Positions 24,711 to 34,579 are shown, counted from the first letter of the stretch. The stretch is 64,000 nt of DNA from ENR-C20 sp942493145 (GCA_942493145.1 OW818679.1:3844001-3908000); one strand, 5' to 3'. A program made the numbers and translations. The notes: generated from the letters alone by a model not told the origin.

Positions 24711-25205
24711 ATGATTATCGATCAAAAAGGAAAGCTTTTCGGGAAGATCAGTATCGTGGACATACTGATAGTCGTCATAATAATAGCCGCAGTTGCCGGA
24801 GTGTATTACAAATTCGGCAAAACAGCCGCATCAAACATCCTTACCAAAACCGACACAGTCCAAATAGGCTTCTTCATGGAGGATGCACCCGATTATGCGG
24901 TCAATTCAGTCAAATTGGGTGATACCGTCAAGGACAGGTCTCAGAATGTTCTCCTCGGCAAGGTCATTTCCGCGACACCCGGCCCCAGTATTGTTTTCTA
25001 TCCGGATTCAACAGGCGTGGTGCGATCCTCCTCAAAACCAGGATATGCATCCATCGCAATCATGGTTGAAGGGCAGGGCGCTTACAGCGATACAGGAGTC
25101 ACCATAAACGGGATTGAGTACTATATAAACAAGCAGTTTGAAACCAGGGTAGGCCCTGCAAATTTCTATATGAGGGTCTCGGATATCAAAAAAGTGGGAG
25201 AGTAG
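24711..25205 (+). CDS. DUF4330 domain protein
   Basis: 164 residues. Short cytoplasmic lead, one transmembrane helix (ISIVDILIVVIIIAAVAGVYY), then an extracytoplasmic domain. LFGKISIVDILIV and the following DTVQIGFFMEDAPDYAVNSVKLGDTVKD pattern match DUF4330. The family is commonly found beside polysaccharide export and ligase genes, and here it opens an EPS locus. GAGGAGATTTTTGCA precedes the ATG. The exact role is unknown. Confidence 0.8.
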   Translation: MIIDQKGKLFGKISIVDILIVVIIIAAVAGVYYKFGKTAASNILTKTDTVQIGFFMEDAPDYAVNSVKLGDTVKDRSQNVLLGKVISATPGPSIVFYPDSTGVVRSSSKPGYASIAIMVEGQGAYSDTGVTINGIEYYINKQFETRVGPANFYMRVSDIKKVGE

Positions 25206-25210
25206 CATAA

Positions 25211-26767
25211 TTGTTTCATGAAAGCTTGATATACAAATTAATAATCTTCATATCCGCCTTTCTTGCAGACAGCTGGGAGGAAAGCCTTATAAACCGGGGA
25301 GCAAGGAAAGCCAACCGTATTTTGAGGGCTTCAATTTCCGGAAGCAGTATTGTCTGTTTCATTATAAGAGACGGATATCTTACAACCGTGTGGGAAGAAA
25401 GTCTTGCAGCCAGATTTCTTGAATGGCTGGTGAACCTCCCACAGCTCCTTTATCCCCGGTACAAAAAAATGGAGGGCATATTTGCCGCGAGCCTCGCATG
25501 CAGGCTTTTTGCAGCTGTTCTGGAGAAGCTGCATGTCTTTTTGGCCCTTTTTCTGTTGGCAGCACTGATCGTCCCGCACGCCAGCTGGGATAACCTCTTT
25601 TCCACTGCAGCCGCCGTTCTTCTGTTTCTCCTTTACATTGCCAGGGTAATATCCACCGGTGAGTCACGCTTCCGGAAGAGTACAATCAGTGTATTCCTTG
25701 CCCTGTTCATGGTGTGCGTCATATTGGCTCAGGTGTTTTCCATAATGCCGAAAGCAAGTCTTAGACATTTGGCCTTTTATCTGACCTGCTTCATATTTAT
25801 GCTTCTTTTTGTACTCACAATCAGGACAAAGAAGGAGCTTTCATCGGTGCTGAACATATTGTTGGCCGGCTTGACCCTCAGCGGACTTTTTGGCATTTAT
25901 CAATATTTGACTGGTATCGCTGTAGATCCTTCGCTTACTGATATAACTCTGAACGAGGTAACCTTCGGCCGGGCATATTCAGCCTTCGGTAATCCCAACA
26001 ATTTTGCTGAGATTCTGGTATTGCTGCTGCCTTTTTATCTGTCGTCCTTCATAAATGCGAAGGGGATTCTGAAAAAACTCCTGTATACGGCGCTTTTCAT
26101 ACCGCCGATGGTATCACTGCTGCTGACGTTGTCACGTTCCGGATGGATAGGCTTCGCAGTTGCCGTGATAGTTTTCGTGTTTTTCGTAAAGAAATGGCTG
26201 ATTCCTTTGCTTATAGTCCTCGCCATCGTAGTCATCCCATTCCTTCCAGTACCCCTTTACAGACGTATATTGACAATAACAAACCCTGAGGATACATCAA
26301 TTGCCACAAGGTTTATGGAATATCAGACAGTACTGCCCGTCCTGGATAACTTCTGGTTTACAGGATTGGGACTGGGTAATGAGACCTTCACCAGCGTGGT
26401 CCGGAATTACTACATCCATGTAAAGGGTGGTAAATTATTGGCGCACAGCCACAACCTGTTCCTGCAGATATGGCTTGAAACAGGCATCATCGGTATATTG
26501 TCGTTTCTCGCCTTCCTTATATCCATGTTCAAAAAGAGCATGAAGGCATTGTGGAGCCCCGGTGACAGGCAGCTGAAATACATTATTTCCGCGGCAATTG
26601 CAGCCCTCTCAGGAGTACTCGTAATCGGGCTTGCCGAACACGTATGGTTCTATCCCAGGGTAATGCTGTTTTTCTGGGTCATTACAGGAATACTGCTATG
26701 TTCCGTCAGACTGATGCGCGACGATGAGACCGTTAATTCCAGTGTCAAAGACCAGGAGTGTGCATGA
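25211..26767 (+). CDS. O-antigen ligase / polysaccharide polymerase family protein
   Basis: 518 residues, about 12 hydrophobic segments. The Wzy_C/WaaL region includes FGRAYSAFGNPNNFAEILVLLLPFY, SRSGWIGFAVAVIVF and HSHNLFLQIWLETGIIG, with a catalytic-type histidine in HSHN. It would polymerise or transfer lipid-linked glycan outside the membrane. The start is TTG at 25211, 5 nt after the DUF4330 stop. It forms an operon with the Fe-S protein, flippase and pyruvyl transferase that follow. Confidence 0.88.
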   Translation: MFHESLIYKLIIFISAFLADSWEESLINRGARKANRILRASISGSSIVCFIIRDGYLTTVWEESLAARFLEWLVNLPQLLYPRYKKMEGIFAASLACRLFAAVLEKLHVFLALFLLAALIVPHASWDNLFSTAAAVLLFLLYIARVISTGESRFRKSTISVFLALFMVCVILAQVFSIMPKASLRHLAFYLTCFIFMLLFVLTIRTKKELSSVLNILLAGLTLSGLFGIYQYLTGIAVDPSLTDITLNEVTFGRAYSAFGNPNNFAEILVLLLPFYLSSFINAKGILKKLLYTALFIPPMVSLLLTLSRSGWIGFAVAVIVFVFFVKKWLIPLLIVLAIVVIPFLPVPLYRRILTITNPEDTSIATRFMEYQTVLPVLDNFWFTGLGLGNETFTSVVRNYYIHVKGGKLLAHSHNLFLQIWLETGIIGILSFLAFLISMFKKSMKALWSPGDRQLKYIISAAIAALSGVLVIGLAEHVWFYPRVMLFFWVITGILLCSVRLMRDDETVNSSVKDQECA

Positions 26768-26768
26768 C

Positions 26769-28010
26769 ATGAATGAGATAATAAAAGACAGACGGCTTTG
26801 TACCGGCTGCAGCGCCTGTTCACAGGCCTGCCCGTCCACGGCCATATATATGGAGGAAGATGCCGAAGGGTTTCTATTTCCTCGGATAGATGCTGAAAAA
26901 TGCACGGACTGCGGACTCTGCGTCAGACTATGTCCTGTAAACAAAGCTATCGGAAGAAAAACGGATGGTACATCGGGAGTTGATGCAGACACTCGTATTC
27001 CAGCTGTTTCGGGCATGGACATGAGAGTCTTCGCATGCTATTCAAAAGATGATGATATCCGTTCCAAAAGCTCCTCAGGCGGAGTTTTCACGATGTTGGC
27101 CCACAGTCTTCCCGAAAGTGGCCGCGTCATATTCGGGGCGGAATTTGATGAATTCTTCAATGTAAAGCACGGCTATATTGAGGACCTCTCCGATCTGGAC
27201 AGGCTCAGACGTTCAAAATACGTACAAAGCGATACAGGCGACACTTTCAGCAAGACTAAATCACTTTTGGAAGAGGGCAGGCATGTGCTCTACTGCGGAA
27301 CCCCCTGTCAGATCGCCGGTCTCAAGGCCTTCCTGGGGCGGGATTATCCCTGTCTGCTGACCTGCGACCTGGCTTGCCATGGTGTCCCCTCTCCAAAGGT
27401 TTGGAGGATGTATCTCGGGTATATTAAGAAAAAATACAGCAGTGAGATTACTGCGATTTCCTTTCGTGATAAATCAAAGGGTTGGAAAAACAACCGTATG
27501 TTGATTGACTTGGCCAACGGAAAACAGCACTCCGGAGCTACAAATTATGAGATTTTCTTCATCGGGTTCGGGAAAAGCATATTCAACAGGAGTTCCTGTT
27601 ATAAATGCAGCTTCCGTCTGAAAAACTCCAAAGCCGATATCACACTGGCTGATTTCTGGGGAGTGGAAAAGCTTAACGATGCACGATTCAAGGATGACAA
27701 AGGGATCTCCTGCATCATAACGCACACCTCTGCCGGTGATGCAGCAATGACAAAAATCGGTGACTCGCTGGTGATCCAGGAGCGACTGATGGACGAAGCT
27801 GTGAGGGACAACCCCCGGCTGGTTTCCTCCTGTCCCGAACCGGAAGGCAGAAAGAGCTTCTTTAAGGATCTGGATTCCGGCTACGATTTCGATATGCTAA
27901 GGCGAAAGTACATGGACAACTTTTCATTGAAGTTCAGGTTGAAACGTCTGATTAAGAGCGTCGTGACTCCGGAGACCGTGACAAGACTTCGCAAGCTGGC
28001 TGGCAGGTAA
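26769..28010 (+). CDS. Coenzyme F420 hydrogenase/dehydrogenase beta-subunit-type Fe-S protein, EPS-linked
   Basis: About 413 residues. Two 4Fe-4S ferredoxin motifs (CTGCSACSQACP and CTDCGLCVRLCP) are followed by the FrhB_FdhB domains (RSKSSSGGVFTMLA ... YVQSDTGDTF ... VLYCGTPCQIAGLKAFLG ... CDLACHGVPSPKVW ... ADITLADFWGVEKLN). In Clostridia and Bacteroidetes these occur in capsule/EPS loci, often beside polysaccharide pyruvyl transferases, and act probably as redox enzymes on sugar substrates rather than in F420 metabolism. The start at 26769 lies 1 nt after the ligase stop. Confidence 0.88.
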   Translation: MNEIIKDRRLCTGCSACSQACPSTAIYMEEDAEGFLFPRIDAEKCTDCGLCVRLCPVNKAIGRKTDGTSGVDADTRIPAVSGMDMRVFACYSKDDDIRSKSSSGGVFTMLAHSLPESGRVIFGAEFDEFFNVKHGYIEDLSDLDRLRRSKYVQSDTGDTFSKTKSLLEEGRHVLYCGTPCQIAGLKAFLGRDYPCLLTCDLACHGVPSPKVWRMYLGYIKKKYSSEITAISFRDKSKGWKNNRMLIDLANGKQHSGATNYEIFFIGFGKSIFNRSSCYKCSFRLKNSKADITLADFWGVEKLNDARFKDDKGISCIITHTSAGDAAMTKIGDSLVIQERLMDEAVRDNPRLVSSCPEPEGRKSFFKDLDSGYDFDMLRRKYMDNFSLKFRLKRLIKSVVTPETVTRLRKLAGR

Positions 28011-28042
28011 ATATCCACTATTCATGAGAGGTTGAGAAGCAA

Positions 28043-29560
28043 TTGAAAAGGACCAAAATATCGCTTTACAATACATTGTGTGCAATCATTCTTCAGGTAG
28101 CAAACCTGATTATAAACCTTGTACTTCCAAAGGTCATGATAATGGAGTATGGTTCGTCCGTAAACGGACTTGTCACCTCCATAAGGCAGTTCATATCCTA
28201 TTTCGGTCTCGTTGAAGCAGGCCTCACAGGCGCTGCCGTATATGCTCTTTACAAGCCTCTTGCAAACAGGGATGATGCGGAAACCAACGGCATCCTCTCA
28301 GCAGCCAACAGGTTCTACAACATATCAGGTTTTATCTTTTCCGGCCTTGTGTTGCTTACTGCATTCCTATACCCCATGTTCACCTCAGGACAGGGTATCA
28401 ACACACTGACCATCGCCATACTGGTATTGGTGATCGGGACCTCGGGCGCCCTGGAATTCTTCGCTGTCGGCAAGTACAAGGTACTTTTTACAGCCGACCA
28501 GAAAAGCTACGTCATATCGCTGATCAACATGGTGGCTGTAGTTATCAATGCAGCAATAATTGTTGCTCTTGCGCTCCTGCATTTTGATATAGTCATCGTG
28601 CAGCTTGTCGCGCTGATCAGCTTCTTTGCACGCTCAGCCCTGTTTTCAATATACGGCAGACGGAAATACCCCAAAATGAACCTCAAAGCCCCGCCGCTGA
28701 ATGAAGCCCTTAACAAGCGCTGGGATTCTCTGATTCTCCAGATATTGGGCGTAGTCACCACGGCTACCCCTATAGTAGTGACATCAATTGTATGCGGCTT
28801 CAAGGAAGCAAGCGTATTCACAATATACAACATGGTTTTTGCCAGTGTGCTGGCGCTTTTGACCACATTCAACAGCGGACTGAGCGCTATTTTCGGTGAT
28901 ATTCTGGCCAAAAATGAACAGACTGTTCTTCAGAGGGCCTACAACCAGTATGAATACCTCTACTATGCCCTGCTCACCTGGGGTTATGCCTGTGCAGCCA
29001 TACTCATAATGCCGTTCATATCGGTCTATATGAAGGGCATCACTGACGCTGATTATACACGGCCGATGATTGCCTTGCTGTTTGTGGTCGTCGGTGTGCT
29101 GAATAACGCGAAAACCCCTCAGGGAATGCTTGTCATATCCGCAGGGCTTTACAGGGAAACCCGCACCCAGACCATAATACAGGCGTCACTGAACCTTGGG
29201 CTTTCCATAGGCCTTGCCTTCCCCCTCGGAATTGAAGGAGTGCTGCTGGGAGCTGTCGTATCAAACCTTTACAGAGTCATCGACCTGGCGTTTTTTATCC
29301 CGAAGACTGTCACCGGCCTGAAGCCATCCATCACCATAAGGCGCCTCATCAGGACCGCTGTTTTATTATTGATCGCCATACTGCCGCCGCTGCTTCTTGT
29401 AGACCTGCAGCCTGCCAATCTTGCAATGTGGGCAGTATACGCCGTACCCGCTGCAATTTGGGCCTTTGTAGTAATTGCAGGAGGAAACCTGCTTATGGAA
29501 AGGCAAACTGCCGCTTTAGTTCTTGAAAGATTCAGTGGCATGATAAAGAGGAAAGCCTGA
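28043..29560 (+). CDS. Wzx-type oligosaccharide flippase
   Basis: 505 residues with about 14 hydrophobic segments, MATE/MOP superfamily. LVLPKVMIMEYGSSVNGLVTSIRQFISYFGLVEAGLTGAAVYAL is the usual N-terminal pattern of polysaccharide exporters. It would flip lipid-linked repeat units across the membrane for the ligase. TTG start at 28043, in an operon 30 nt after the Fe-S gene. Confidence 0.88.
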   Translation: MKRTKISLYNTLCAIILQVANLIINLVLPKVMIMEYGSSVNGLVTSIRQFISYFGLVEAGLTGAAVYALYKPLANRDDAETNGILSAANRFYNISGFIFSGLVLLTAFLYPMFTSGQGINTLTIAILVLVIGTSGALEFFAVGKYKVLFTADQKSYVISLINMVAVVINAAIIVALALLHFDIVIVQLVALISFFARSALFSIYGRRKYPKMNLKAPPLNEALNKRWDSLILQILGVVTTATPIVVTSIVCGFKEASVFTIYNMVFASVLALLTTFNSGLSAIFGDILAKNEQTVLQRAYNQYEYLYYALLTWGYACAAILIMPFISVYMKGITDADYTRPMIALLFVVVGVLNNAKTPQGMLVISAGLYRETRTQTIIQASLNLGLSIGLAFPLGIEGVLLGAVVSNLYRVIDLAFFIPKTVTGLKPSITIRRLIRTAVLLLIAILPPLLLVDLQPANLAMWAVYAVPAAIWAFVVIAGGNLLMERQTAALVLERFSGMIKRKA

Positions 29561-29638
29561 TCCGAATCAATTCAGGATAAGATGCGGATAAATAGGACAA
29601 GAAGCCTGTATATATAAATTGTATGGAGGATATAAACC

Positions 29639-30778
29639 ATGAAAACCGGAATACTTACATTTCACAGAGCAAACCATTACGGAGCACAGCTTCAGGCATA
29701 CGCCCTGATGAAGGCTGTTGAAGCAGCCGGCGCCGATTGTGAGGTCATAGACTATGTACGCATAGATACAATAGATGGAAACAAGCTTTTCAAAAAGGGC
29801 CTTTCAGCCCACAATGTGCTTTCAAACGTTCACACGGCACTGCACTATTCACCATTTAAAAACAGGTCCGATAGATACGAAGCCTTCCGGCGCGAGGAAA
29901 TGCGCCATTCGGAGAGGTTTTACGGGACCTGGAAAGAGCTTGCAGAGGCTGCACCCTCATATGATGTGTATATATGCGGAAGCGACCAGATATGGAATCC
30001 CTTCATATACAAGGAAAACACCTTCGATCCGGCATTCTTTGCCGATTTTGCCAGAGGCGGCAGGCGGATATCCTATGCCCCCAGTTTCGGTATCGGTGAG
30101 ATGCCTGAGAAGTACAGGGAGCTTTTGAAGAATTACCTTTCGAAATTCGATTCCCTTTCTGTCCGTGAAAGTCAGGGCGCAAAGATCATTTTCGATGTTG
30201 CCGGCCGGGATTCGGTCAATGTACTGGACCCTACGCTACTGCTAACCGGAGAGCAGTGGAAAGCCATATCCTCAGAAGTGCCCAACGGTGGAAAGCCATA
30301 TATACTGTGCTATTTCATTTCCGATCCGTCAAAGTACTCAGATTATGTCAGAGCGATTTCAGAAAAATATAACCTGCCGGTGATATCACTATGCGGAGCA
30401 AGGCGGGTGGTGCATGGATCTTCCCGGTCGGTTCTGGATGCAGGTCCGAGGGAGTTCCTGTCGCTTTTTGCTAATGCCTCCTTTGTTTGCACAAATTCCT
30501 TTCACGGTACGGTCTTCTCCGTTAATTTCGAAAAGGAGTTCATGTGCTTCACAGAGAAATTGAGCTCGGAAAAGGCAGTAAATTCAAGGGTATACAGTAT
30601 TCTTGAAAAGTTGGGGCTCTTGTCCAGGATTTGCACGGCGGACACCGATATGACAGCTTTCAGTGCTTTTACAAAAAAGGATATGCAGCCTGTCGACTAC
30701 AACCATGTAAACGTTCTGTTGCAGTGCGAAAGGGACATATCCTTTAAATATCTGAAGGACGCTCTATTTATCTGCTGA
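29639..30778 (+). CDS. Polysaccharide pyruvyl transferase family protein
   Basis: 379 residues, soluble. MKTGILTFHRANHYGAQLQAYALMKAV is the classical start of the family (PF04230); SDQIWNP, ISYAPSFG and TNSFHGTVFSVNF are further landmarks. It transfers pyruvate from PEP to a sugar as a ketal, giving acidic glycan. ATGGAGGATATAAACC precedes the ATG. It ends 11 nt inside the convergent glycosyltransferase gene. Confidence 0.9.
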   Translation: MKTGILTFHRANHYGAQLQAYALMKAVEAAGADCEVIDYVRIDTIDGNKLFKKGLSAHNVLSNVHTALHYSPFKNRSDRYEAFRREEMRHSERFYGTWKELAEAAPSYDVYICGSDQIWNPFIYKENTFDPAFFADFARGGRRISYAPSFGIGEMPEKYRELLKNYLSKFDSLSVRESQGAKIIFDVAGRDSVNVLDPTLLLTGEQWKAISSEVPNGGKPYILCYFISDPSKYSDYVRAISEKYNLPVISLCGARRVVHGSSRSVLDAGPREFLSLFANASFVCTNSFHGTVFSVNFEKEFMCFTEKLSSEKAVNSRVYSILEKLGLLSRICTADTDMTAFSAFTKKDMQPVDYNHVNVLLQCERDISFKYLKDALFIC

Positions 30779-31862
30779 ACTCCTCATAATATCGATAGGT
30801 CTGCTCTATCATCTTTGAAATATTATGCTTTTCATTGACGGTCCGGTATGCATTCTTTTTAAGGGTTTCCAGCAGCTGTCCGTCGCTCAGGACCCTGTTC
30901 ATTGCCCGGGCCATATCCTCCGGATCGTCGTATTTCACCAGTATTCCGCAGCTGTTTTCATCATTGATAATATCGCTGTTGCCGCCCATATCCGTTGCTA
31001 TGACCGGAAGGCCACTGGCAAGGGACTCTATTATCAGAAAGCTTGAGGCCTCATGTGCCGAAGAATTTATATAAAGATCGCTGCCATAATACAAGTTCTT
31101 GATGTCGCTCCTGAAGCCTGTGAATAAAACCTCTCCCTCCACCCCAAGCTTCCTGGCCAGTGCTTTTATCTCTTCGAGAAGGGGACCGTCACCAGCCAGC
31201 ACCATTTTGAATTTCCTGTCCGTAAGCTGTTTCAGCCTTGCGATGGATCTCACCAGGTAGGCATGTCCCTTGTCGTGGGCAAACCTTGACGCGCACAGCA
31301 TCACGAAGGTGTCCCCATCAATGCCGAATTCGCTCCTCAGTGTTGATTCCTCAGGCTTGCCCCAGTATTCCGGATCAACAGCATTAAATAATACCCTGAT
31401 CTTTTTTCCATCAACACCGTTGGATATCATCATATCCCGGCCCTTGTTGCAGACTGCGATTATTCCGGCTTGCAAAGGTGTGATCAGCCTGTTGGAAAAC
31501 CTGGTTACAGCATTGTTTCCAAGTATGAAATGATTGGTGTAAACTGCCTTCACTCCAGGATTGAACAGTCTGGACAGCATTGCTATGTAATTTTCCCTGA
31601 GGAACTGGGAATGTATGATATCTATGTCAAGCGTCCTGCATAACCTTGATAACTTCCAGGCCGCCACTATGTCGAAGCGACTCCTCATTTTGAGCCTGAA
31701 GGTCTCAATGCCGGATTCCTGAAGCCTTTCCAGAAGAAGCCCCTCTATATTGCATGCGAAATATGCCTTTATCTTTTTTCCGTCCATCTGCTGTGCAAGG
31801 GTTTGTACATATCTTTCAGTACCGGCCTTGCCCGCATAATTTAACAGGTATAATACCTTCAA
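30768..31862 (-). CDS. Glycosyltransferase family 4 (GT-B)
   Basis: About 364 residues. N-terminal KVLYLLNYAGKAGTERYVQTLAQQM; C-terminal GT4 pattern (FVMLCASRFAHDKGHAYLVRSI, VLAGDGPLLEEI, VLFTGFRSDI, SSAHEASSFLIIESLASGLPVIATDMGGNSDII), with the EX7E-like nucleotide-sugar site in EASSFLIIE. It probably serves the neighbouring EPS locus although it is on the opposite strand and overlaps pyruvyl transferase tail-to-tail. The start is uncertain between TTG 31862, TTG 31865 and GTG 31877. Confidence 0.88.
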   Translation of the reverse strand: MKVLYLLNYAGKAGTERYVQTLAQQMDGKKIKAYFACNIEGLLLERLQESGIETFRLKMRSRFDIVAAWKLSRLCRTLDIDIIHSQFLRENYIAMLSRLFNPGVKAVYTNHFILGNNAVTRFSNRLITPLQAGIIAVCNKGRDMMISNGVDGKKIRVLFNAVDPEYWGKPEESTLRSEFGIDGDTFVMLCASRFAHDKGHAYLVRSIARLKQLTDRKFKMVLAGDGPLLEEIKALARKLGVEGEVLFTGFRSDIKNLYYGSDLYINSSAHEASSFLIIESLASGLPVIATDMGGNSDIINDENSCGILVKYDDPEDMARAMNRVLSDGQLLETLKKNAYRTVNEKHNISKMIEQTYRYYEEFSR

Positions 31863-32042
31863 CAAAATAATTCCCACCCTTCCAATGTCGATTTACATTA
31901 TATCATTTAGGTTTTGGGCAGACAAACACATTTTGAGCGCATTTTGGGGAAACAGGGGTTGTAAACCTGCTGTACGGTGTGCTAATATCAAGTCGTACGA
32001 ACCACTGTAAAGAAACGGTGTTCAGGATTATGGAGGGCCCGG

Positions 32043-33623
32043 ATGAAAGTACAACAGGAGGATCATATGCCGGATCTGTTTTCAGGCTTAATACCGGACA
32101 GGAATTCCAAAAAGCCTCTCAGCCTTCAGATATATGAGGGTATTCGCAGTATGCTGGAAAAAGGGGTCCTATTGCCTGATACCCGTCTGCCTTCGGTAAG
32201 AAACCTGTCAAAGTCCCTCGGAGTCAACCAGATAACCGTCGTCACTGCCTTCAGGCGGTTGGAGAATGAAGGCTTTGTAGTTGCGAAGCCGGGCAGCGGT
32301 ACATATGTGTCCGACATGGCACCTGTGCAAAATAACGTCAATCCCATCCAGAGTGCAGCGTTTTCTGACCAGATCGCCGGATTTCCCATCCAGAGTGCAG
32401 CGTTTTCCATTCAGGATGAAGTCTTTCAGGGTGAGGATGCCGGCTTTTTACACAGTACCATCGTAATTAATGAGAATACAATAAATTTTGCCAGTGCAAC
32501 GCCGACACCTGACCTCTTTCCGGTAGATGATTTCAAAGCCGCGCTGAATGAGGCTCTTGATCGCGACCGCGGCAATGCCTTCAGCTATCAGGAAAGCCTT
32601 GGCTTCACCCCGCTCAGGGAATCCATCGCCGGGCTTCTGGAAAAAACCGGTTTGATAACCAGTATCGAAGACATTCATATCATCTCAGGTGCCCAGCAGG
32701 GCATAGATGTCATCTCCAAGGCAATGCTCAGGCAAGGTGACTTCATCATTACCGAAAGCCCTACTTATACCGGAGCAATAGCAGCTTTCAAATCGAGGCA
32801 TGCCCAAACGGCAGACGTTCAGATGAATGAAGACGGTCCGGATATGAATATATTTGAATACAACATTAAAAAGTACTCCCCAAGGTTTTATTATACCATC
32901 CCGACTTTTCACAACCCGACCGGCTTTTCATATTCGAATGAGAAAAGACAGATACTGCTTGACCTTGCCGAGAAATATGATTTTTACATAATTGAGGACG
33001 ACTATGTCAGCGACCTTGACTATGAAGGAAGGGGTTACACTTCCCTGAAATCCATGGACAAATATGGCCGCGTCATCTTCGTCAGGAGCTTTTCAAAGAT
33101 TTTCATGCCCGGACTGAGGCTGGGCTTTATGGTAGTGCCACAAGGCCTTTCCGACCGTCTTCTTGCAGCCAAACATACCGCTGACATTTCAACCTCGGGA
33201 CTGATCCAAAGGGCCTTTGACCTTTACATTAAAAACGGGTACTGGGACAGGCACTTCAACTTTATGCACAACACCTACAAGCAAAGATATGAATTAATGA
33301 CCGGTGCGATTGATGCCTGCATGCCCTCAGGCTGCAGCTATATAAAGCCCGGAGGTGGATTGAACCTCTGGATATCGCTGCCTTACGGCTTTCCCGTGTC
33401 CAGCCTTGCCAGCCAGGCTGGAGAGTACGGAATAATATTCGCACCCGGCAGGATTTTTTACAGCGGCACCGCCCATCAGGCGGTCAACAGCATCCGTCTG
33501 AGCTTTGCAGCCGTTGATTCGGGGAAAATAAAAACCGGCATCGAAAAGCTTTTTTCGCTCATCGGCCGGTATATCGATCCTGGTATGTCTGGTAAGTCAG
33601 GCAACTACCTGCCTATCCTTTAA
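32043..33623 (+). CDS. MocR/PdxR-type regulator (GntR wHTH + aminotransferase)
   Basis: 526 residues. GntR-type winged helix at about 20-90 (LPSVRNLSKSLGVNQITVVTAFRRLENEGFVVAKPGSGTY). A linker of about 60 residues carries duplicated PIQSAAFS units. The class I aminotransferase domain covers ~165-510, with the PLP lysine in RSFSKIFMPGLRLGF. Such proteins regulate genes in response to PLP or amino-acid-type effectors. Both ATG 32043 (GGAGGG upstream) and ATG 32067 (GGAGG upstream) are plausible starts. The neighbour ptb is convergent, not divergent, so the target is unknown. Confidence 0.9.
   Translation: MKVQQEDHMPDLFSGLIPDRNSKKPLSLQIYEGIRSMLEKGVLLPDTRLPSVRNLSKSLGVNQITVVTAFRRLENEGFVVAKPGSGTYVSDMAPVQNNVNPIQSAAFSDQIAGFPIQSAAFSIQDEVFQGEDAGFLHSTIVINENTINFASATPTPDLFPVDDFKAALNEALDRDRGNAFSYQESLGFTPLRESIAGLLEKTGLITSIEDIHIISGAQQGIDVISKAMLRQGDFIITESPTYTGAIAAFKSRHAQTADVQMNEDGPDMNIFEYNIKKYSPRFYYTIPTFHNPTGFSYSNEKRQILLDLAEKYDFYIIEDDYVSDLDYEGRGYTSLKSMDKYGRVIFVRSFSKIFMPGLRLGFMVVPQGLSDRLLAAKHTADISTSGLIQRAFDLYIKNGYWDRHFNFMHNTYKQRYELMTGAIDACMPSGCSYIKPGGGLNLWISLPYGFPVSSLASQAGEYGIIFAPGRIFYSGTAHQAVNSIRLSFAAVDSGKIKTGIEKLFSLIGRYIDPGMSGKSGNYLPIL
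32342..32407 (+). repeat. In-frame 42-bp tandem duplication in the MocR linker
   Basis: A 24-bp identical stretch beginning TCCCATCCAGAGTGC occurs at 32342-32365 and 32384-32407, exactly 42 bp apart. It repeats the residues PIQSAAFS between the DNA-binding and aminotransferase domains. Confidence 0.9.
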
Positions 33624-33631
33624 TATTCCTG

Positions 33632-34579
33632 TTATGCGCAGGTCTTTTCCCTATCACAATTATCTTCAGTTGAGCCTGAAATCCTTGCCGCCATTGAGCA
33701 TGCAAGTGCTATTGAAGCCAGCTTTGCTTCTGCCGTATCCGCCCTGGAGGTCATGACTATCGGATTGGTTGCTCCGATGATTACGCCTGCAATTTTGGCC
33801 TTGGCATAATATACGAGCGTCTTTCCAATCATATTGCCTGCTTCTATGGTAGGTACTACAAATATATCAACATTTCCTGCAATTTTACTGTTTATACCCT
33901 TATGCTTTGCTGCTTCGGCACTGGCTGCCACATCCATCGCAATGGGCCCCTCCATGACACAGGGAGGGAATTCTCCAGCTGCGGCCATATCTACAAGTGC
34001 CTTTGCATCGACAGTTGCCGGCATTTTCGGATTCACCTGCTCATTGGCAGTAAGAACGGCAACGTTTGGATTTTCAATACCCATTGACTTAAGTGCTTCT
34101 ATCGCAAGAAGAATTATCTGCTTTTTTTGTTCAAGGTTTGGAGCAATGTTCATTCCGCCATCCACATGATATGCGAGCTTCTTCTCGCCCGGTATCTCAA
34201 ATGCTGCGAAATGGCATAGTATCCTGCCTGACCTCAGTCCTACCTCTTCATTAAGCGCTGCTCGCAAGAAATTGCTGCTGTTGACGAAGCCCTTCATCAG
34301 CACGCCCGCTTCTCCATTATGTACAAGCTCTACAGCTTTGAGCGCTGATTTGTCGATATCCTTTTCATCTATTATCCTTGTGTTTTCAGGTAGCCCGACT
34401 TCAGCAAGCATGGGCCTGATAACCGCTTCATCACCAACAAGTATGGGGTCGGCCAGCCCGAGGACGTAAGCTTCCTTTACCGCCTCAAGCACTTCCTTGT
34501 CCTGAGCTGCAGCAACACTGATTTTTACACGTCCAAGCTTTTTTGCCCCATCAATTACTTCCTCAAAATTACGATACAT
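33632..34579 (-). CDS. ptb: Phosphate butyryltransferase
   Basis: Converts butyryl-CoA (or branched-chain acyl-CoA) and phosphate to acyl phosphate. 315 residues, PTA_PTB family: RVKISVAAAQDKEVLEAVKEAY, ADPILVGDE, GVLMKGFVNSSNFLRAALNEE, VDGGMNIAPNLEQK, VAVLTANEQVNPKMPATVDA, GPIAMDVAAS and FVVPTIEAGNMIGKTLVYYAKAKIAGVIIGATNPIVMTSRAD. Phosphate acetyltransferase is excluded by these PTB-type motifs. No butyrate kinase lies next to it. CGGAGGGAAAGAA precedes the ATG. An 18-bp palindrome lies 56 nt upstream. Confidence 0.92.
   Translation of the reverse strand: MYRNFEEVIDGAKKLGRVKISVAAAQDKEVLEAVKEAYVLGLADPILVGDEAVIRPMLAEVGLPENTRIIDEKDIDKSALKAVELVHNGEAGVLMKGFVNSSNFLRAALNEEVGLRSGRILCHFAAFEIPGEKKLAYHVDGGMNIAPNLEQKKQIILLAIEALKSMGIENPNVAVLTANEQVNPKMPATVDAKALVDMAAAGEFPPCVMEGPIAMDVAASAEAAKHKGINSKIAGNVDIFVVPTIEAGNMIGKTLVYYAKAKIAGVIIGATNPIVMTSRADTAEAKLASIALACSMAARISGSTEDNCDREKTCA

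Noticed and set aside
26769..28010. Coenzyme F420 metabolism or methanogen-like genes
   Set aside because: The gene sits in an EPS operon and no F420 biosynthesis gene is present; the family name is historical.
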